Assembly (NCBI GenBank): GCA_001557505.1
Contig: LSAX01000011.1
Span: 1,302,001 to 1,366,000 of the forward strand
Direction: 5' to 3'
DNA length: 64,000 nucleotides
Origin: Reticulascus tulasneorum
Taxonomy: Eukaryota; Ascomycota; Sordariomycetes; Glomerellales; Reticulascaceae
Position 1 is the stretch's first letter, and each line of letters begins with the position of its first letter. Below are positions 35,466-46,292 of the stretch, one piece after another. The notes under the pieces were generated by a model. The model had not been told where the DNA came from, did no database searches, and saw only the letters and a program-made list of their open reading frames with translations. Both the position numbers and the translations under genes were made by a program.

Positions 35466-37069
35466 ATGCCAGATTCCAGTCTAGAGGATTTCTACAAGCG
35501 GATCCGCGTATCGGTCCAAAGCGACTCACCGCCAACGCTACCAACCGCATCCGCACTGCAGGCCGCCTCAGACTCTCTGCCCAAGCCCTCATCGCCAGCA
35601 TACCTCTCAGCCCTCGGCGCAGATGCGACGCTAGACCATATCCTAGACACGATCGTCCCCGCGCTAAATGGGCAAGGCCTGAGCAGTAGGTACTACGGGT
35701 TCGTTACTGGTGGGACGCTTCCCATCGCCGAGGCGGCGGACAATATCGTCTCTGCGCTGGACCAGAATGTGCAAGTGCACTTGCCCGCACAGACCATCGC
35801 GACTGAGCTAGAGAGCGTGGCGCTGCGGCTCCTGGCTGGCATTGTGGGCCTCGAGGATGGGACTGGGGACGTGTTCCCCGGGAGCACATTCACGACAGGT
35901 GCTACGGCTAGTAATGTACTCGGCTTGGCATGCGGACGGGAGGCGGTGGTTTCTCGTAGGCTGCCAAATGGGGCCTCTGTAGGCGAGCTGGGAATTCTTG
36001 CGGCTTGCCAGCTGGCCGGCGTGAGGGAGGTGCAGGTTCTCACAAGCATGGGACACAGCTCGCTCTCCAAGGCAGCGAGCATCGTGGGGCTTGGGAGGGC
36101 GTCGGTTAAGGAACTGCCGTACAGTGAGGATGAGCCGTGGAAGCTCAACTTGGATGCTGTGGAGAGGGAGTTGGCGCGGGACGGGGTTGTGAGTATCATT
36201 GCTGTCAGTGCAGGAGAAGTCAATACCGGGAGATTTGCCATTAACGGGCTGGGTGAGATGAAGAGGTTGAGAGAGATGGCTGATCAAGCGAGGGCTTGGA
36301 TTCACATCGATGGCGGTATGCTCGGCTTCGCTTCACAAGGGATACAATTGCTAACAAGACCAGCGTTTGGAGTCTTTGCACGAGCATTGCCCTCCACACC
36401 CGAGTTCTCAAAACTCCATGACCAAGTTGCTGGCGTCGAACTCGCAGATAGTATAACCATGGACGGACACAAGCTTCTCAATGTGGTATGTCTCCCGGAT
36501 TCCAAGTCCGGTTTTCTACTAACAACCCTAAGCCTTATGACTGCGGCATCTTTTACACCCGCTCCCTCTCCATACAAACTCAAGTCTTTACCAACCCCAA
36601 CGCCGCATACCTCTCCACCTCGGCCGCCACCATCCCCAGTCCCCTCAACATTGGCATCGAGAACTCGCGCCGTTTCCGCGCCCTCCCGGCATATGCCGTG
36701 CTGCGCAGCGAGGGGCGATCCGGGCTCGAGGCCATGCTGGCACGAATGGTGCGGCTGGCACGGAAGATAGCTGCCTTTGTGAGTGATTCGGAGGCTTATG
36801 TGCTGTTGCCGGATGAAAAGGCGGACTTGGCCGACACTCATGTTGTGGTATTGTTTCGGGCGAGGGATGAGAAGCTGAACAGCGAGCTGGTGGAGAGGAT
36901 CAACGAGACGAGGGACATGTATGTCAGCGGGACGGCATGGAAGGGGCAGAAGGCGGTGAGGGTAGCGGTTGGGAGCTGGAGAGTCGATGTCGAGAAGGAT
37001 TTTGAGGTTGTCAGCGCGGTTCTGACAGCTATTGCCGAAGGCAGGGTGTATTCGAAGCCCGCATCATGA
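35466..37069 (+). CDS. PLP-dependent group II amino-acid decarboxylase
   Basis: Fold-type I PLP enzyme of the group II decarboxylase family (aromatic amino acid, Glu or tyrosine decarboxylase relatives). Three exons (35466-36315, 36364-36485, 36533-37069) give 502 residues. Signature elements are SRYYGFVTGGTLPIAEAADN, FTTGATASNVLGLACGRE (phosphate-binding), TSMGHSSLSKAASIVGLG, and the PLP-ring aspartate in WIHIDGAFG formed across intron 1. The Schiff-base lysine is in SITMDGHKLLNV, followed across intron 2 by PYDCGIFY. The C-terminal domain is complete (VRVAVGSWRVDVEKDFE). Substrate cannot be told from sequence. In-frame open sequence runs upstream to 35307 but lacks family features, so I start at the ATG at 35466. 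Confidence 0.9.
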
Positions 37070-37197
37070 AAAGATAGTGCCCGCCTCGGGCTGTGCTTGT
37101 TCAGGATTGGAAAAGTCGACCAATATCTGCAACCTTGACCGTTTTCCTCCCACGGTGGCTGACAACCACACGCCTCCACCGATTCACTCGAGATCGT

Positions 37198-37473
37198 TCA
37201 GCCAAACTTCCTACTGCCACCCTTCTGTTTCCCCTTGTCGGTTTTAGCAGCCTTCTTTCCCTTCCCAATCAGCTCCAGGTGTCCTGCTCTCTCGCCGAGC
37301 AGCTTTTCCGTCCGCGCCACGAGGCCTGCGGCCATCTTCCTCTGCACCTTGTCTGCGACATTCTTGCTCTTAGCTTTGCTCGGTTTCGCTACTCGCGATG
37401 CCTTTTGGACATGCGCTTTTGGCTTTCCCGTGTGCGCCGGTCGGGCGGTGGACTTGTTGGTTCCTTGGGCCAT
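37198..37473 (-). CDS. UPF0390/DUF2462 small basic protein
   Basis: Intronless, 91 residues, strongly basic (about a third Lys/Arg). It resembles the DUF2462/UPF0390 family, which includes the small human C19orf53 protein. Typical features are the MAQG start, the central RVAKPSKAKSKNVADKVQRK segment, a short helix (MAAGLVARTEKLLGERAGHLEL) and a GKGKKAAKTDKGKQKGG tail. Probably nucleolar or RNA-associated, by charge and family. It is convergent with the decarboxylase, only 128 bp away. Confidence 0.78.
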   Translation of the reverse strand: MAQGTNKSTARPAHTGKPKAHVQKASRVAKPSKAKSKNVADKVQRKMAAGLVARTEKLLGERAGHLELIGKGKKAAKTDKGKQKGGSRKFG

Positions 37474-37893
37474 TGCGCGGGATTTGATGTACTGGAAAAC
37501 AGACAGGGTTGAGATGTCAGCGGCACTCGAAGGGACTTGCGATGGATTGGTAGAACGTTCTCGCTGAGATGCTACGAGATATAGTATGTAAGGGTCCGGG
37601 GAGAGTGTGGGAACATTGAACGTGGGAGGAATGAAGCTTTCCTAAATAACAAATTTGAAGAAAAACTTTTAGTGGGGATCTGTCTGCCCCTCTACTTGTG
37701 GCTCGTGCATGCAACTGTCGATTTTGTGTGGCTGGGCAGCAAATGGCTCGATAATCAACCCCAAACCTGCATATGAGAATGCTGCCCTTTGTTGTTTCTG
37801 TATATTTTGAATGCGGAGGACTTCTATTAGTGTTGGTTAAACTATAAATATCGTTATGACTGCTCAGTTTAAATCTCCCAAAAGTTCCTTGCC
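37474..37893. other. intergenic, UPF0390 promoter and pseudokinase 3' flank
   Basis: 420 bp containing the promoter of the small basic protein and the 3' flank of the pseudokinase gene. No coding signal was found. Confidence 0.5.
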
Positions 37894-39381
37894 TTAAATA
37901 CCAATTTCCGCCAGTCTTGATATTACTTGAGATAGGAAAGTTGAGCTGGTATGGTCTAGCCCTACATCACGGCCACTGCTTCCTGTTTCTTCTCCAAGGC
38001 GGTCTTCTACCGATTTCAAGCATGCAACGGTAATTTCTGCATATGCAGAGCCCATATGGATTGGTAGATCCTTTGCTGCAAGCTCAATCAGGCGCTGCTG
38101 CACAGCCTCGGATTTGCCTTCATACATCTGGGTTCTAATCTTTCGATAGAAAACGTCGTTGTCCCATGTGCAAAATGAAGTCCAAGTGCCAATCTCAAGC
38201 ATGATGACACCGAGGCTATAGACATCGTGGAATACGGAGAATCTTTGCTCTGGGAATAAGCCCCATCGGCTCGGGTGACGGTAGACCTTTTTCTCTATCT
38301 CCAAATCGCCCTTCATGCTAGATACCTCATCATCTCCCCGCAGAGTCTCGAAGCCGGCCAAGAAGATTTCCCCTAGGGTGCAGAGGGAGTGTCCTTGATA
38401 CTCGGGAGCTTGAGTTTCCTCGTCAGAAGTAAGGACGACAATGGTCTCTGGACGGATATTCTTGTGAACGAACTGAGCAGAGTGAAGATAAAATATCGAT
38501 TGAGCCAGATTGCGAATGAGTCGAATACGATGATCAAGAGGATGGCGGGATCTTCTGCGGTCCAACATAACAGTGCGAAGTGTTTGAGGCTCGCAGCGGC
38601 GGTACCCCAGTGGAAGCTCAAATTCTATGTCAAATCCTAATTCAGGCCCAAGCTTGACAACGCCTCTGCAGTTGAAGATATGCATCTGTTTTGGATCAGC
38701 TCGTTGGAGCATTGCGACCAGTTTCATTATGTTTCTGTCATTGTCTTCATTCACGTGCGGTTTGTGCTCCAAGAGAACCCCATCTTGCGAGTCAGACCAT
38801 CGTAGAGATGAGTATGACAATTCGGAAGATGTGTGTCTAGGCTCGGTAGAGATGACAGCTGTGCTAGCAGAGAGAAAGGACATCTGCGGCAAAAACGGGA
38901 GGGTATGGCCGCCCTGGTCTGTACGTAGTTCGTTTCCCGGGTCTTGGCCCTTTTCTAGGATGATTGCAACGAGATGTGCCTGGATGAGCCTTTCCCACTT
39001 CTCCATCTCGTCTAATATCTTCCGAAGCTTCGCTGCCCCCGAGGTAACAAATGCAAAGTGCTGGATCACGCCTGCTGACTGGGCCTTTAACCGATGCTTC
39101 TCAATAACTTCGTCCGCCTGTACTAAAAGCATCTGGATTCTTTGAAGGACCATGATGATGTTGTTGGTTGCAATTTGACTGACGCCTCTGTGATGCTTTA
39201 GAACCAGGCCGAGAAAGACCTCTCGAAGTCTGGTATGGGCTTGAATTGCCTGTAGCAAGTTGTGTTTTGAATCGCCTGCCTGGCGGAAATCATCAATTGT
39301 CGAGCTCAATTGGCGACCGAGCTTGATACACCCATCGACAAGGCTTGGAACCGCGAATGCAAGACCGACTACCTCAGCCAT
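37894..39381 (-). CDS. HeLo-like helical domain fused to a pseudokinase
   Basis: Intronless, 495 residues. Residues 1-~145 are all-helical with a hydrophobic start (MAEVVGLAFAVPSLVDGCIK) and heptad-like spacing (NNIIMVLQRIQMLLVQADEV), as in fungal HeLo/HeLo-like domains; several of those form membrane-targeting death effectors. A linker (~150-215) leads to a kinase-like domain (~240-470). There the catalytic loop is VHKNIRPETI instead of HRDxKxxN (near 305-314), and GFE (near 343-345) replaces DFG. No VAIK lysine or glycine loop can be placed, while the F-helix DVYSLGVIMLEIG is kept. It should therefore be catalytically dead. It is divergent from, and shares a 421-bp promoter with, an active kinase-ankyrin gene. 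The domain call for the N-terminus is by pattern, not by search. Confidence 0.78.
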   Translation of the reverse strand: MAEVVGLAFAVPSLVDGCIKLGRQLSSTIDDFRQAGDSKHNLLQAIQAHTRLREVFLGLVLKHHRGVSQIATNNIIMVLQRIQMLLVQADEVIEKHRLKAQSAGVIQHFAFVTSGAAKLRKILDEMEKWERLIQAHLVAIILEKGQDPGNELRTDQGGHTLPFLPQMSFLSASTAVISTEPRHTSSELSYSSLRWSDSQDGVLLEHKPHVNEDNDRNIMKLVAMLQRADPKQMHIFNCRGVVKLGPELGFDIEFELPLGYRRCEPQTLRTVMLDRRRSRHPLDHRIRLIRNLAQSIFYLHSAQFVHKNIRPETIVVLTSDEETQAPEYQGHSLCTLGEIFLAGFETLRGDDEVSSMKGDLEIEKKVYRHPSRWGLFPEQRFSVFHDVYSLGVIMLEIGTWTSFCTWDNDVFYRKIRTQMYEGKSEAVQQRLIELAAKDLPIHMGSAYAEITVACLKSVEDRLGEETGSSGRDVGLDHTSSTFLSQVISRLAEIGI

Positions 39382-39802
39382 GTTGTTGTGAAGAGAGGTA
39401 AGTCAGTGGATTGTGGTCAGGTCGAGAAAACTCCAAGGCTCGATTAAAGATGGCGGCAATAAGGCTTTCTTTGCTCGTTGCAGCCCTTGAATCAAGGTAC
39501 AAAAGAAGAGAAATACATGTGGCGCATAGCAGATCGATCTAGGCCATTGGCATCAAGGTTGGGCTGGGGCAGCTGAGCGGCCGAGGAAATAATCTGCAAG
39601 CCACAATCGATAAGCTACGCGGTCGATGCTCGTCTCATTCATGCAGCCTCGCAAGTAAGTTATGTGGCTTCCATATTTCATTTCATTTTCAGCCGTACGG
39701 TGCCATCACCAGAACCGAGACGAGTTGATAAAACATGTCCCCCGAGTTTATCTAAGCTAGAAATAATCTGGCCCCCAGCTTTAATCATTCACTTCTCACA
39801 CA
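39382..39802. promoter_or_regulatory. shared divergent promoter of pseudokinase and kinase-ankyrin genes
   Basis: 421 bp between the two start codons. It contains copy A of a 45-bp element (39531-39575) that recurs upstream of the F-box pseudogene. The arrangement allows co-expression of the two genes. Confidence 0.65.
39531..39575 (+). repeat. 45-bp element, copy A
   Basis: Matches 44541-44585 at 37 of 45 positions without gaps, in the same orientation. Similarity is weaker but still visible for about 35 bp further upstream, from the shared AAGGTACAA (39495 and 44504). It lies 150 bp from the pseudokinase ATG and 227 bp from the kinase ATG. Confidence 0.8.
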
Positions 39803-42800
39803 ATGGCGGTTGAAGATGGCGAAAGCAGTGTCATGGGCAGACACTTTGTCTCTGAATCCGTAACATCGCCTGCCAACAACATATCCAACGCGCAACCACC
39901 ACGAAGAAGCGTCAGAGTGCAGCTAGACAATGCTGGCTCGTCCGCTGAGCCAGTTCAACCAAAACCGCTCCCTGCGTTCGATTACATCCACTTCGTCACA
40001 TTCCTGGGTCTTCGCGGAATCCAATGCTTCAACTTGATCGACATTGAACTTGAATTGCCGGATAAATCTGCCTCCAAACTATATGGTGAAGGCCATTCGA
40101 TGCAAGTTCGTCGGGGTAAGTTCAAGAGCGGTGATTGGAAAGGAAAATCAATTGCGGCAAAGCTGGGGAAATCGTCAGCCATCCTCAAGTCCTCTGGCAA
40201 ATTGCGACCCAAAGACGTTGCAAGTCATCAATCATGGCTACTAAATCTCTATTTCGAACTTCAGATCATGACCCATAAATCCATCTATGATCATGAAAAC
40301 ATAGTTCGCCTGTTAGGCATTGCCTTCGACGATAATGACGCCGATGCATACCAACCGTTCAGCCCCCTTCTCATTGTTGAGCCGGCTCATGAGAGATTCA
40401 TCGACCTGGGCCAGTTCTTCAAGAACAAAGATTCATCCAAGCCTGCCTCTCTATCAGAGACTTTTGGTTTGATCAGTGATATAGCTGATGGGATTGCTGT
40501 CCTTCATGCGCATAACGGTACGCCGCTTTCTAACTCATTGATCATCGTCCACTATCCGCTGCCACAATTAGTTGACACCCCTTATATAGTTATTCATGGG
40601 GACATTAAGCCTGGAAACATTCTCATATTTCCATCCCTGGACAATTCTGGAATTGTGGCCAAGATATGCGACTTCGGCTTCAGTTCAATGTTGGCTGAGC
40701 GTGACCACCGCCGCTCAATTGGATGGACCCCGAATTGGGCTGCTCCGGAAAGAAAGGATGAATCCGAACTAACTTTCGCTCAGGATATCTATTCATTTGG
40801 GCTCGTTATATCATATGTTGCCTTGAATGGTACCCAGAAACTGCCCGTGGAGTTGATCGACCAGGCAAACTACTCCGTCATTCAGCTTGAAAGGCGGATC
40901 GGTCAGTATTTGTCCGAGAATCAAAAGCATATACCGGATTACTCCGATGCTCTTGTTCATCGCCTAACAGTCATTGTTACGCTCTGCCTAAATCGTCGGC
41001 CAAAAGATCGCATTGATTCCTTGGAGTTTGTCCGTCAAGATCTTCAAGGTGTCTCTACAGAAGGAAATAGCTCCCGTTTGAGAGAAAGTGTAATACCACT
41101 CCCTAAAAGCATATCCCAGATGGTAAGAGTCTCTAGATAAAGCTGGCCACGCCCATAGCTAAGTCGTTGTTAATTCGTCATTTCAGAACCCAGAAGCAGC
41201 CCACTCCGATTTCACGCAGCCACGAGTATACCAAGGCCTGAAAACTGCCTATCCTCAACTGCCGCCATGGCTCCAAGATCGACTCATCAACCAAGTAAAA
41301 ACTGTGCTCCAGTCGAAAAAGACAGACAGGAATCACCCCGATAGGTACGCAGCGGAAGCTGCCTACTATGCTCTCCACGATGTCAAGAACACTCGTGTCT
41401 TGCCGCAAATTCCGGGATATGGAGATATGTCATCGCCCGATACCCGACACGAAATGCTTATGGGGTTACATCGCCGAATGATGCTGCCGCTCCATATTGA
41501 TTCTCCAATTGAAGCAGTTGAAAAAGTGTCCCCTTCGTTCTCTGAACTCTCCAATCTCCCGCAGAGTCTCACCAGACGCGAAAAAGACATTGTCAGGACA
41601 TATGTGGACAGATCAATTGATGGAGTCACATCTCTTCATATAGCCGTCTACTTAGATCGATATGATCTTATATCTTTGCTCCTTGAAATGGGAGACTTTG
41701 TTGACGGTATGGGCAGCATCGGTTGGGCACCGATTCACCTCGCCGCCGCACTATTGCGTGTTCGGTGCGTAGCAACTCTTTTAGAAGCTGGTGCTGATGC
41801 AAACTTGGCAACTCGTACCTCTGACGGTCCACAAGCAACACCGCTCAGCACCTTAGTTCGTGAAGGCCAGTTAATTGCCATGGCGGCTGATCCCGAGTTG
41901 GCGAGCTTCGCGAGGATCTATGACGAATTGTGTTTCCATGGTGGCAATCCTTGGCTATCGAGGGTTCCTGGACACCATGATCCGGTCTCTTTTATCCGTC
42001 TCCATGGATCTCTGAATGCAGAAGTGATGGAAATCATCTTAACAAGAGATCCAGCACTTGCAAATGCAAGAGACCGTTCACACGAAACTCCGATCATGCG
42101 AGCTGGTATCAACGGCGATGTTGATTTGATCAAAGTTCTGCTAAAGTATGGCGCAGATATTAACGCGGCTAACATCGTCGGATATACAACACTTCATAAG
42201 GTATGGAATAATGCGATCCCGGTGCAGAAGATACAGTCCAGATATTGGCCCTTTGAACAGGACCTTCGGCCACCAAATCTGGTTAAGCGTCAAACTATGA
42301 CCCCTATACTCAATCTGAAGGAGGTTATAAGACTACTGATTGATCGGGGTGCAAGCCAAGCTCCCTCCACCGGAATATCTCACGATACTCCTGCCCAAGC
42401 AGGGTTTAATAACCTTCAGAATGTTTTGGGCCCGCATAAGACGATCAGATTAATGTCCAGCAAGATATTTTCATTTTCTGATGTCATCACTTTCAGAGAT
42501 TCGGCTTGGTTCCAAGAGAGGTATAGTCATTTTTTGTTCATGCGCTTCTGAGTAGGACAGACTGACACAGAGTCATAGAGTGATGCTTTACTCGAAACAT
42601 CCAAACGGCTGGCTTTTCCGCAAACTTGCGAGCGGTGAGGAGCAGCTGGGAGACCCATACGAGATGACCCCGGTTCAGATACTACATCCAACTCGGTACA
42701 GTTCTACCATTGAACTACGAGTTTGTGGGGCGTTCTCATTGGATCAAGACTGGCCATACCTCCTGTTGATTCGAATGGGAAGATTTTGGAGTTCGTCTGA

Positions 42801-44121
42801 TTATAGAATCAACATCCAGTTGATTGACACGGTATGTACTGATCTTTTCATGGTCTTAAGAACTGTAAGTAACTAGTATGATCATTGCAGGACAGAGAGA
42901 CGGTGTTGATTAGGCGAAGTGGCCTCGCGAGTGAGATAATGCCGCATAGGGATTGCATGAATACAATGCTGCTGGGGCCAGTGCGATTGGGCGACTGCGT
43001 CAACCTTTCCTTGAAGATCTCAAGCGAATCTCTTGGAGGTATTGATCAAGGAAGATACTACGGCGGTCTGGTATGCTTGCAATCTCCTTAACTAGGAGCT
43101 ATTACAGCTTCATACTCAGTACTCGATCTTAACGCTCGCACAGGCTCTCGTGGACGCCCAGTTTCAAATTGCGTACGCCCAATGGTTATCATCTCCAGCA
43201 GTCCGGAACAGTCGATCCTTAGCTATACAGCCGCTCGCCGATTACCTATCGGAAACGACGGGAATAAACCTGATCGCCAGGCCAGGGGCACAATGTCCAA
43301 ATCCCATACCGCCAGCAATCATGCCATGGTTACACCTCCCTATCTGTCTGGCTTCAACTCGAACCTCTATCATTAAACAATATTCCACGAGAGAAGGCTT
43401 CGAGGTCCTCATACCGTTGGTTTGTAATGCCACTGCGATGCACTGCTTGCTGGTCGGATCTGCACATTTGAACTGGAGCTTCTCCTTTTTTTGGTGGCTA
43501 GTGTCGGTGGCTGATCGAACAAAACTCGAACAGGATCTTCTTACCCTCGATGGTTTGCATTATTCTACAGAGGCATGGGCTGGAAGTAAGAAGATAACAT
43601 ATCCGGCGAGAAAGGATTTCGGCCATCCTTTTCTTGTCCATTGGGCTGTTCATCACAGCTGCAAGGTTCTTGTCGCTCTCGTCACTGAACTGTGTCGTAC
43701 TCGAATGGTCAGCGAAGCCACAAACTCCCTCGCACTGGAAAAGCTCATCTTGTGGTCTGTCTGGATCTTGACACTCAGCTTGCTCCACAAGTATACCCGG
43801 TCAGCCACCATTCTCCACATGATTGTGTCCAGAGTATTGTGGCCAAATGCAATATGGGCTACTCTAACAATTCGAGAGTGTGTTATTGACAACGAGTGGA
43901 TCTGGTATACCGCTTTCTCGGTTATTTCTTGGATCCTGGGGAATAGGTACCATCAGCGGATGATTGGCTGTTGTCTTTTCATACTCGCATTAGTCCTTCT
44001 TGTTGACTTATTCTACCACATCACGAGCCTCATGAACCTGTTCTGGATGTTCGTACGATTTATGATTGGAGGAGCTGTATTTATGGTGGTACATCTTCGT
44101 CTATCTCAAATTGGAAGTTAG
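39803..44121 (+). CDS. protein kinase - ankyrin repeat - multi-pass membrane protein
   Basis: Six exons (39803-40517, 40590-41122, 41187-42520, 42579-42831, 42891-43070, 43144-44121) encode 1330 residues. A disordered N-terminus leads to a kinase domain (~70-410) with every catalytic element: YGEGHSMQV loop, AAK lysine (~120), helix-C Glu in LYFELQIM (~152), catalytic loop HGDIKPGN (241-248), DFG (266-268) and APE (290-292). The loop has Gly in place of the usual Arg (non-RD type). Ankyrin-like repeats follow (~560-805: DGVTSLHIAVY; IGWAPIHLAAAL; HETPIMRAGINGDVDLIKV; GYTTLHKVW). After a region of unknown fold come four or five hydrophobic segments (~1116-1325), so the C-terminus is probably membrane-embedded. 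Intron 1 (72 bp) interrupts the kinase just before HGD. The partner gene is the divergent HeLo-like pseudokinase. Confidence 0.82.
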
Positions 44122-44177
44122 GACAGTCGCAGTATTTTAGATACTTCAAAGAAAAAAGGACGTGACCAAGACAGAAT

Positions 44178-44488
44178 ATGCGCACTCCAGCCGCAGCCAA
44201 AGTGATTCCCGGTATACCAGACGTCCAAGACGCTTTTGTAACCGGAGCCACGAAAATTGTGACAAAGACCCTTTCACGGCTGGTAGAAGCAGTTGTTCTC
44301 TTGTCTTGTAGACTGGTCACAACCAAGAGCGGTAAGTATTGGTGCTGGCCGAGCGTCGATGATAACTGTTGTTTGCGCTTTTGGTAGGACGGGAGACTCA
44401 GGTGAATAATTTCGTGTTACCGGTAGTTTACGAACGCCAGCGTTGTTGCCTGAAGCAGTCCGGCTGCTCTGTGTGGATTGCTTCATAA
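44178..44488 (+). CDS. possible small two-exon gene, unknown function
   Basis: Exon 44178-44331 and exon 44388-44488, joined by a 56-bp intron with a GTAAGT donor, a TAAC branch-like site and a GTAG acceptor, give 84 residues. The first exon encodes an amphipathic stretch (DAFVTGATKIVTKTLSRLVE) followed by a hydrophobic turn (AVVLLSCRLV). The second carries three Cys (RCCLKQSGCSVW). It matches no family I know. It lies 57 bp after the kinase-ankyrin stop, so it could also be 3' untranslated sequence. Confidence 0.35.
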
Positions 44489-44540
44489 TGCCAAAGGCGA
44501 CGAAGGTACAAGGAAAGGAAAAACACAAACGGTAAGTAGT

Positions 44541-44585
44541 AGATCGATCAAGACTTTTGGAACCAAGGTTGGACTGGGGCGGCTG
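44541..44585 (+). repeat. 45-bp element, copy B
   Basis: Second copy of the element at 39531-39575 (8 mismatches, no gaps), 112 bp before the start codon of the F-box pseudogene. The shared AAGGTACAA block lies at about the same distance upstream in both copies. Confidence 0.8.
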
Positions 44586-44696
44586 TACCTTGTGTTCATG
44601 GAACCTCAAAATCGGGTTGGCTCCACCGCACAAAAGGTTGTTCATCGCCAGCAGATTTGAATACAGTATATTCTTCTCCTCCCAAAATCGTCGTCA

Positions 44697-45980
44697 ATGA
44701 TCACATTTTCATCTCTAGGTCATTCTTTAGTGCCCAAATGCGTCACCATAAAGCAGAACTCCAGAAACGTCATGACGAATCTTATCCGATGGTTGGCGGC
44801 GTGTAGACACTGGTATTCTAAGCGAGCAACATGGGATACACGTCTATCAGAAGCTCAAGATCCTAGAATTCTCTTCCTTCCAACCGAAATCCTTTTACAG
44901 ATTGTCATATACCTTACTCTCCATGACAAATTCTTTCTCCCCCAGACTTGTAAAGCCGCTCGAAACCTCGCAGGCAAGGATTGGAGACTTGCCATTCCTC
45001 GACTTTCTTCCTCTCAGCAACTCGATTTCTGGACTGGACTTGCTTATGTTCTTCCAAATCACTGGGCCTGCGGGCCTTGTTGCAAGCTTCACAAGATTGA
45101 CGCATTCGATACACCTCAAGACCGCAGACGACCTCGTTATTGTCAGGAAGGAGAAGGTCGCAATTCCGACCGTACCTTTGATATTCGACAGATGCATATT
45201 CAACCTGCCTTGAAACTCACCCAGATGAAACACTGCAATCAAAACTACGTCAAAGAGAATTATGTCACCATTTACGACTAGCAGCTCCGGCTTTACTGAT
45301 AATAGTAGATCACTACACTTGCATTATTCCGCCACACCAAAAATTTTCATGGGGAGATTTCTACTTCAGGTTACAAGAACTTTCCAAGATAAGGCTGTTC
45401 CGTGTATACTTGAAGGGCTTCGGTTGAAAGTATTTGTCCGCACATGATGATTTTGTCATTGGAATCAGGCCGGAGTCCTTCAGATCGCAGCTTATCACAA
45501 ACATTATGCCCAGCAGACTTTCAGAACGATGTTAAGTCTGCACTCAAGGCAGTGGGGCAAGAAATCACTGGTCACTGCAGGCGTTGCCCAACGGATTACT
45601 CCATCTTGGCTAGCATTGGAAAGATACGCATTCGTGCTTGGTATGATTTTGGCTCATACAAGTCTCCAAATGACGTTGCATGGATGGTACATGTTCGGAT
45701 GCAGATAACAGATTCTCAAAAGGTCCAATTGTGTATCATAAAGCTGGAACCATTGCTGAAATGTTCACCAAAGAACAGGATTGAGATACTTAATTCGTAC
45801 GGGTCAAATGGTACAAAAGCTCAGATGGGTAGGGAAGGGCCATTCTTGACAATTTCGGAACGGCAACAAAGAACTGCTTGCCAACCAGTGCCAAACCTAG
45901 GTATGAGATCAGTTTCGCGTCTCCGACCACGCCCGAGGGTATGCCCATTAATCGCCCATGAAGGACTAGACCACAGTTGA
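44697..45980 (+). pseudogene. frameshifted fungal F-box protein gene
   Basis: The first open part (44697-45281) has an F-box-like helix set (FLPTEILLQIVIYLTLHDKF, KAARNLAG) and the fungal marker WACGPCCKLHKIDAFDTP. The frame then stops. Homologous-looking sequence continues in the +1 frame (45262-45447: HLHYSATPKIFMGRFLL) and returns to the original frame from ~45415 (ICPHMM, then GHCRRCPTDYSILAS and IRIRAWYDFGSYKSPNDVAW), ending at 45980. No consensus intron bridges either shift. F-box proteins recruit substrates to SCF ubiquitin ligases; this copy appears non-functional unless both shifts are assembly errors. Confidence 0.7.
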
Positions 45981-46292
45981 ACTCGAATCGCGTTGGTTGA
46001 TGAGAAGTGAGGGTCTCGATCCAACGTACGACACAGTGTTGGTGGATGATGAGGCGGGCTTCTCAACGGTAGACGGAGCTTGATGTGAGAGAAGATGAAC
46101 TTGATCAAATGGTATATTTCCCTCCGAGATACTATGTACAGTAATATCATATGCAATGAATTAAATCTCCTTCGCCATCGGCTTGCTCGGGCTGAGCTGC
46201 GTCCAGCTTTGCCAAATTACCTACCTAACAGTATGGTCTATTTTGATAGTCCCTATCAGCACTGCGAACCAAGTTTTGGTCATTTCGCCGTC

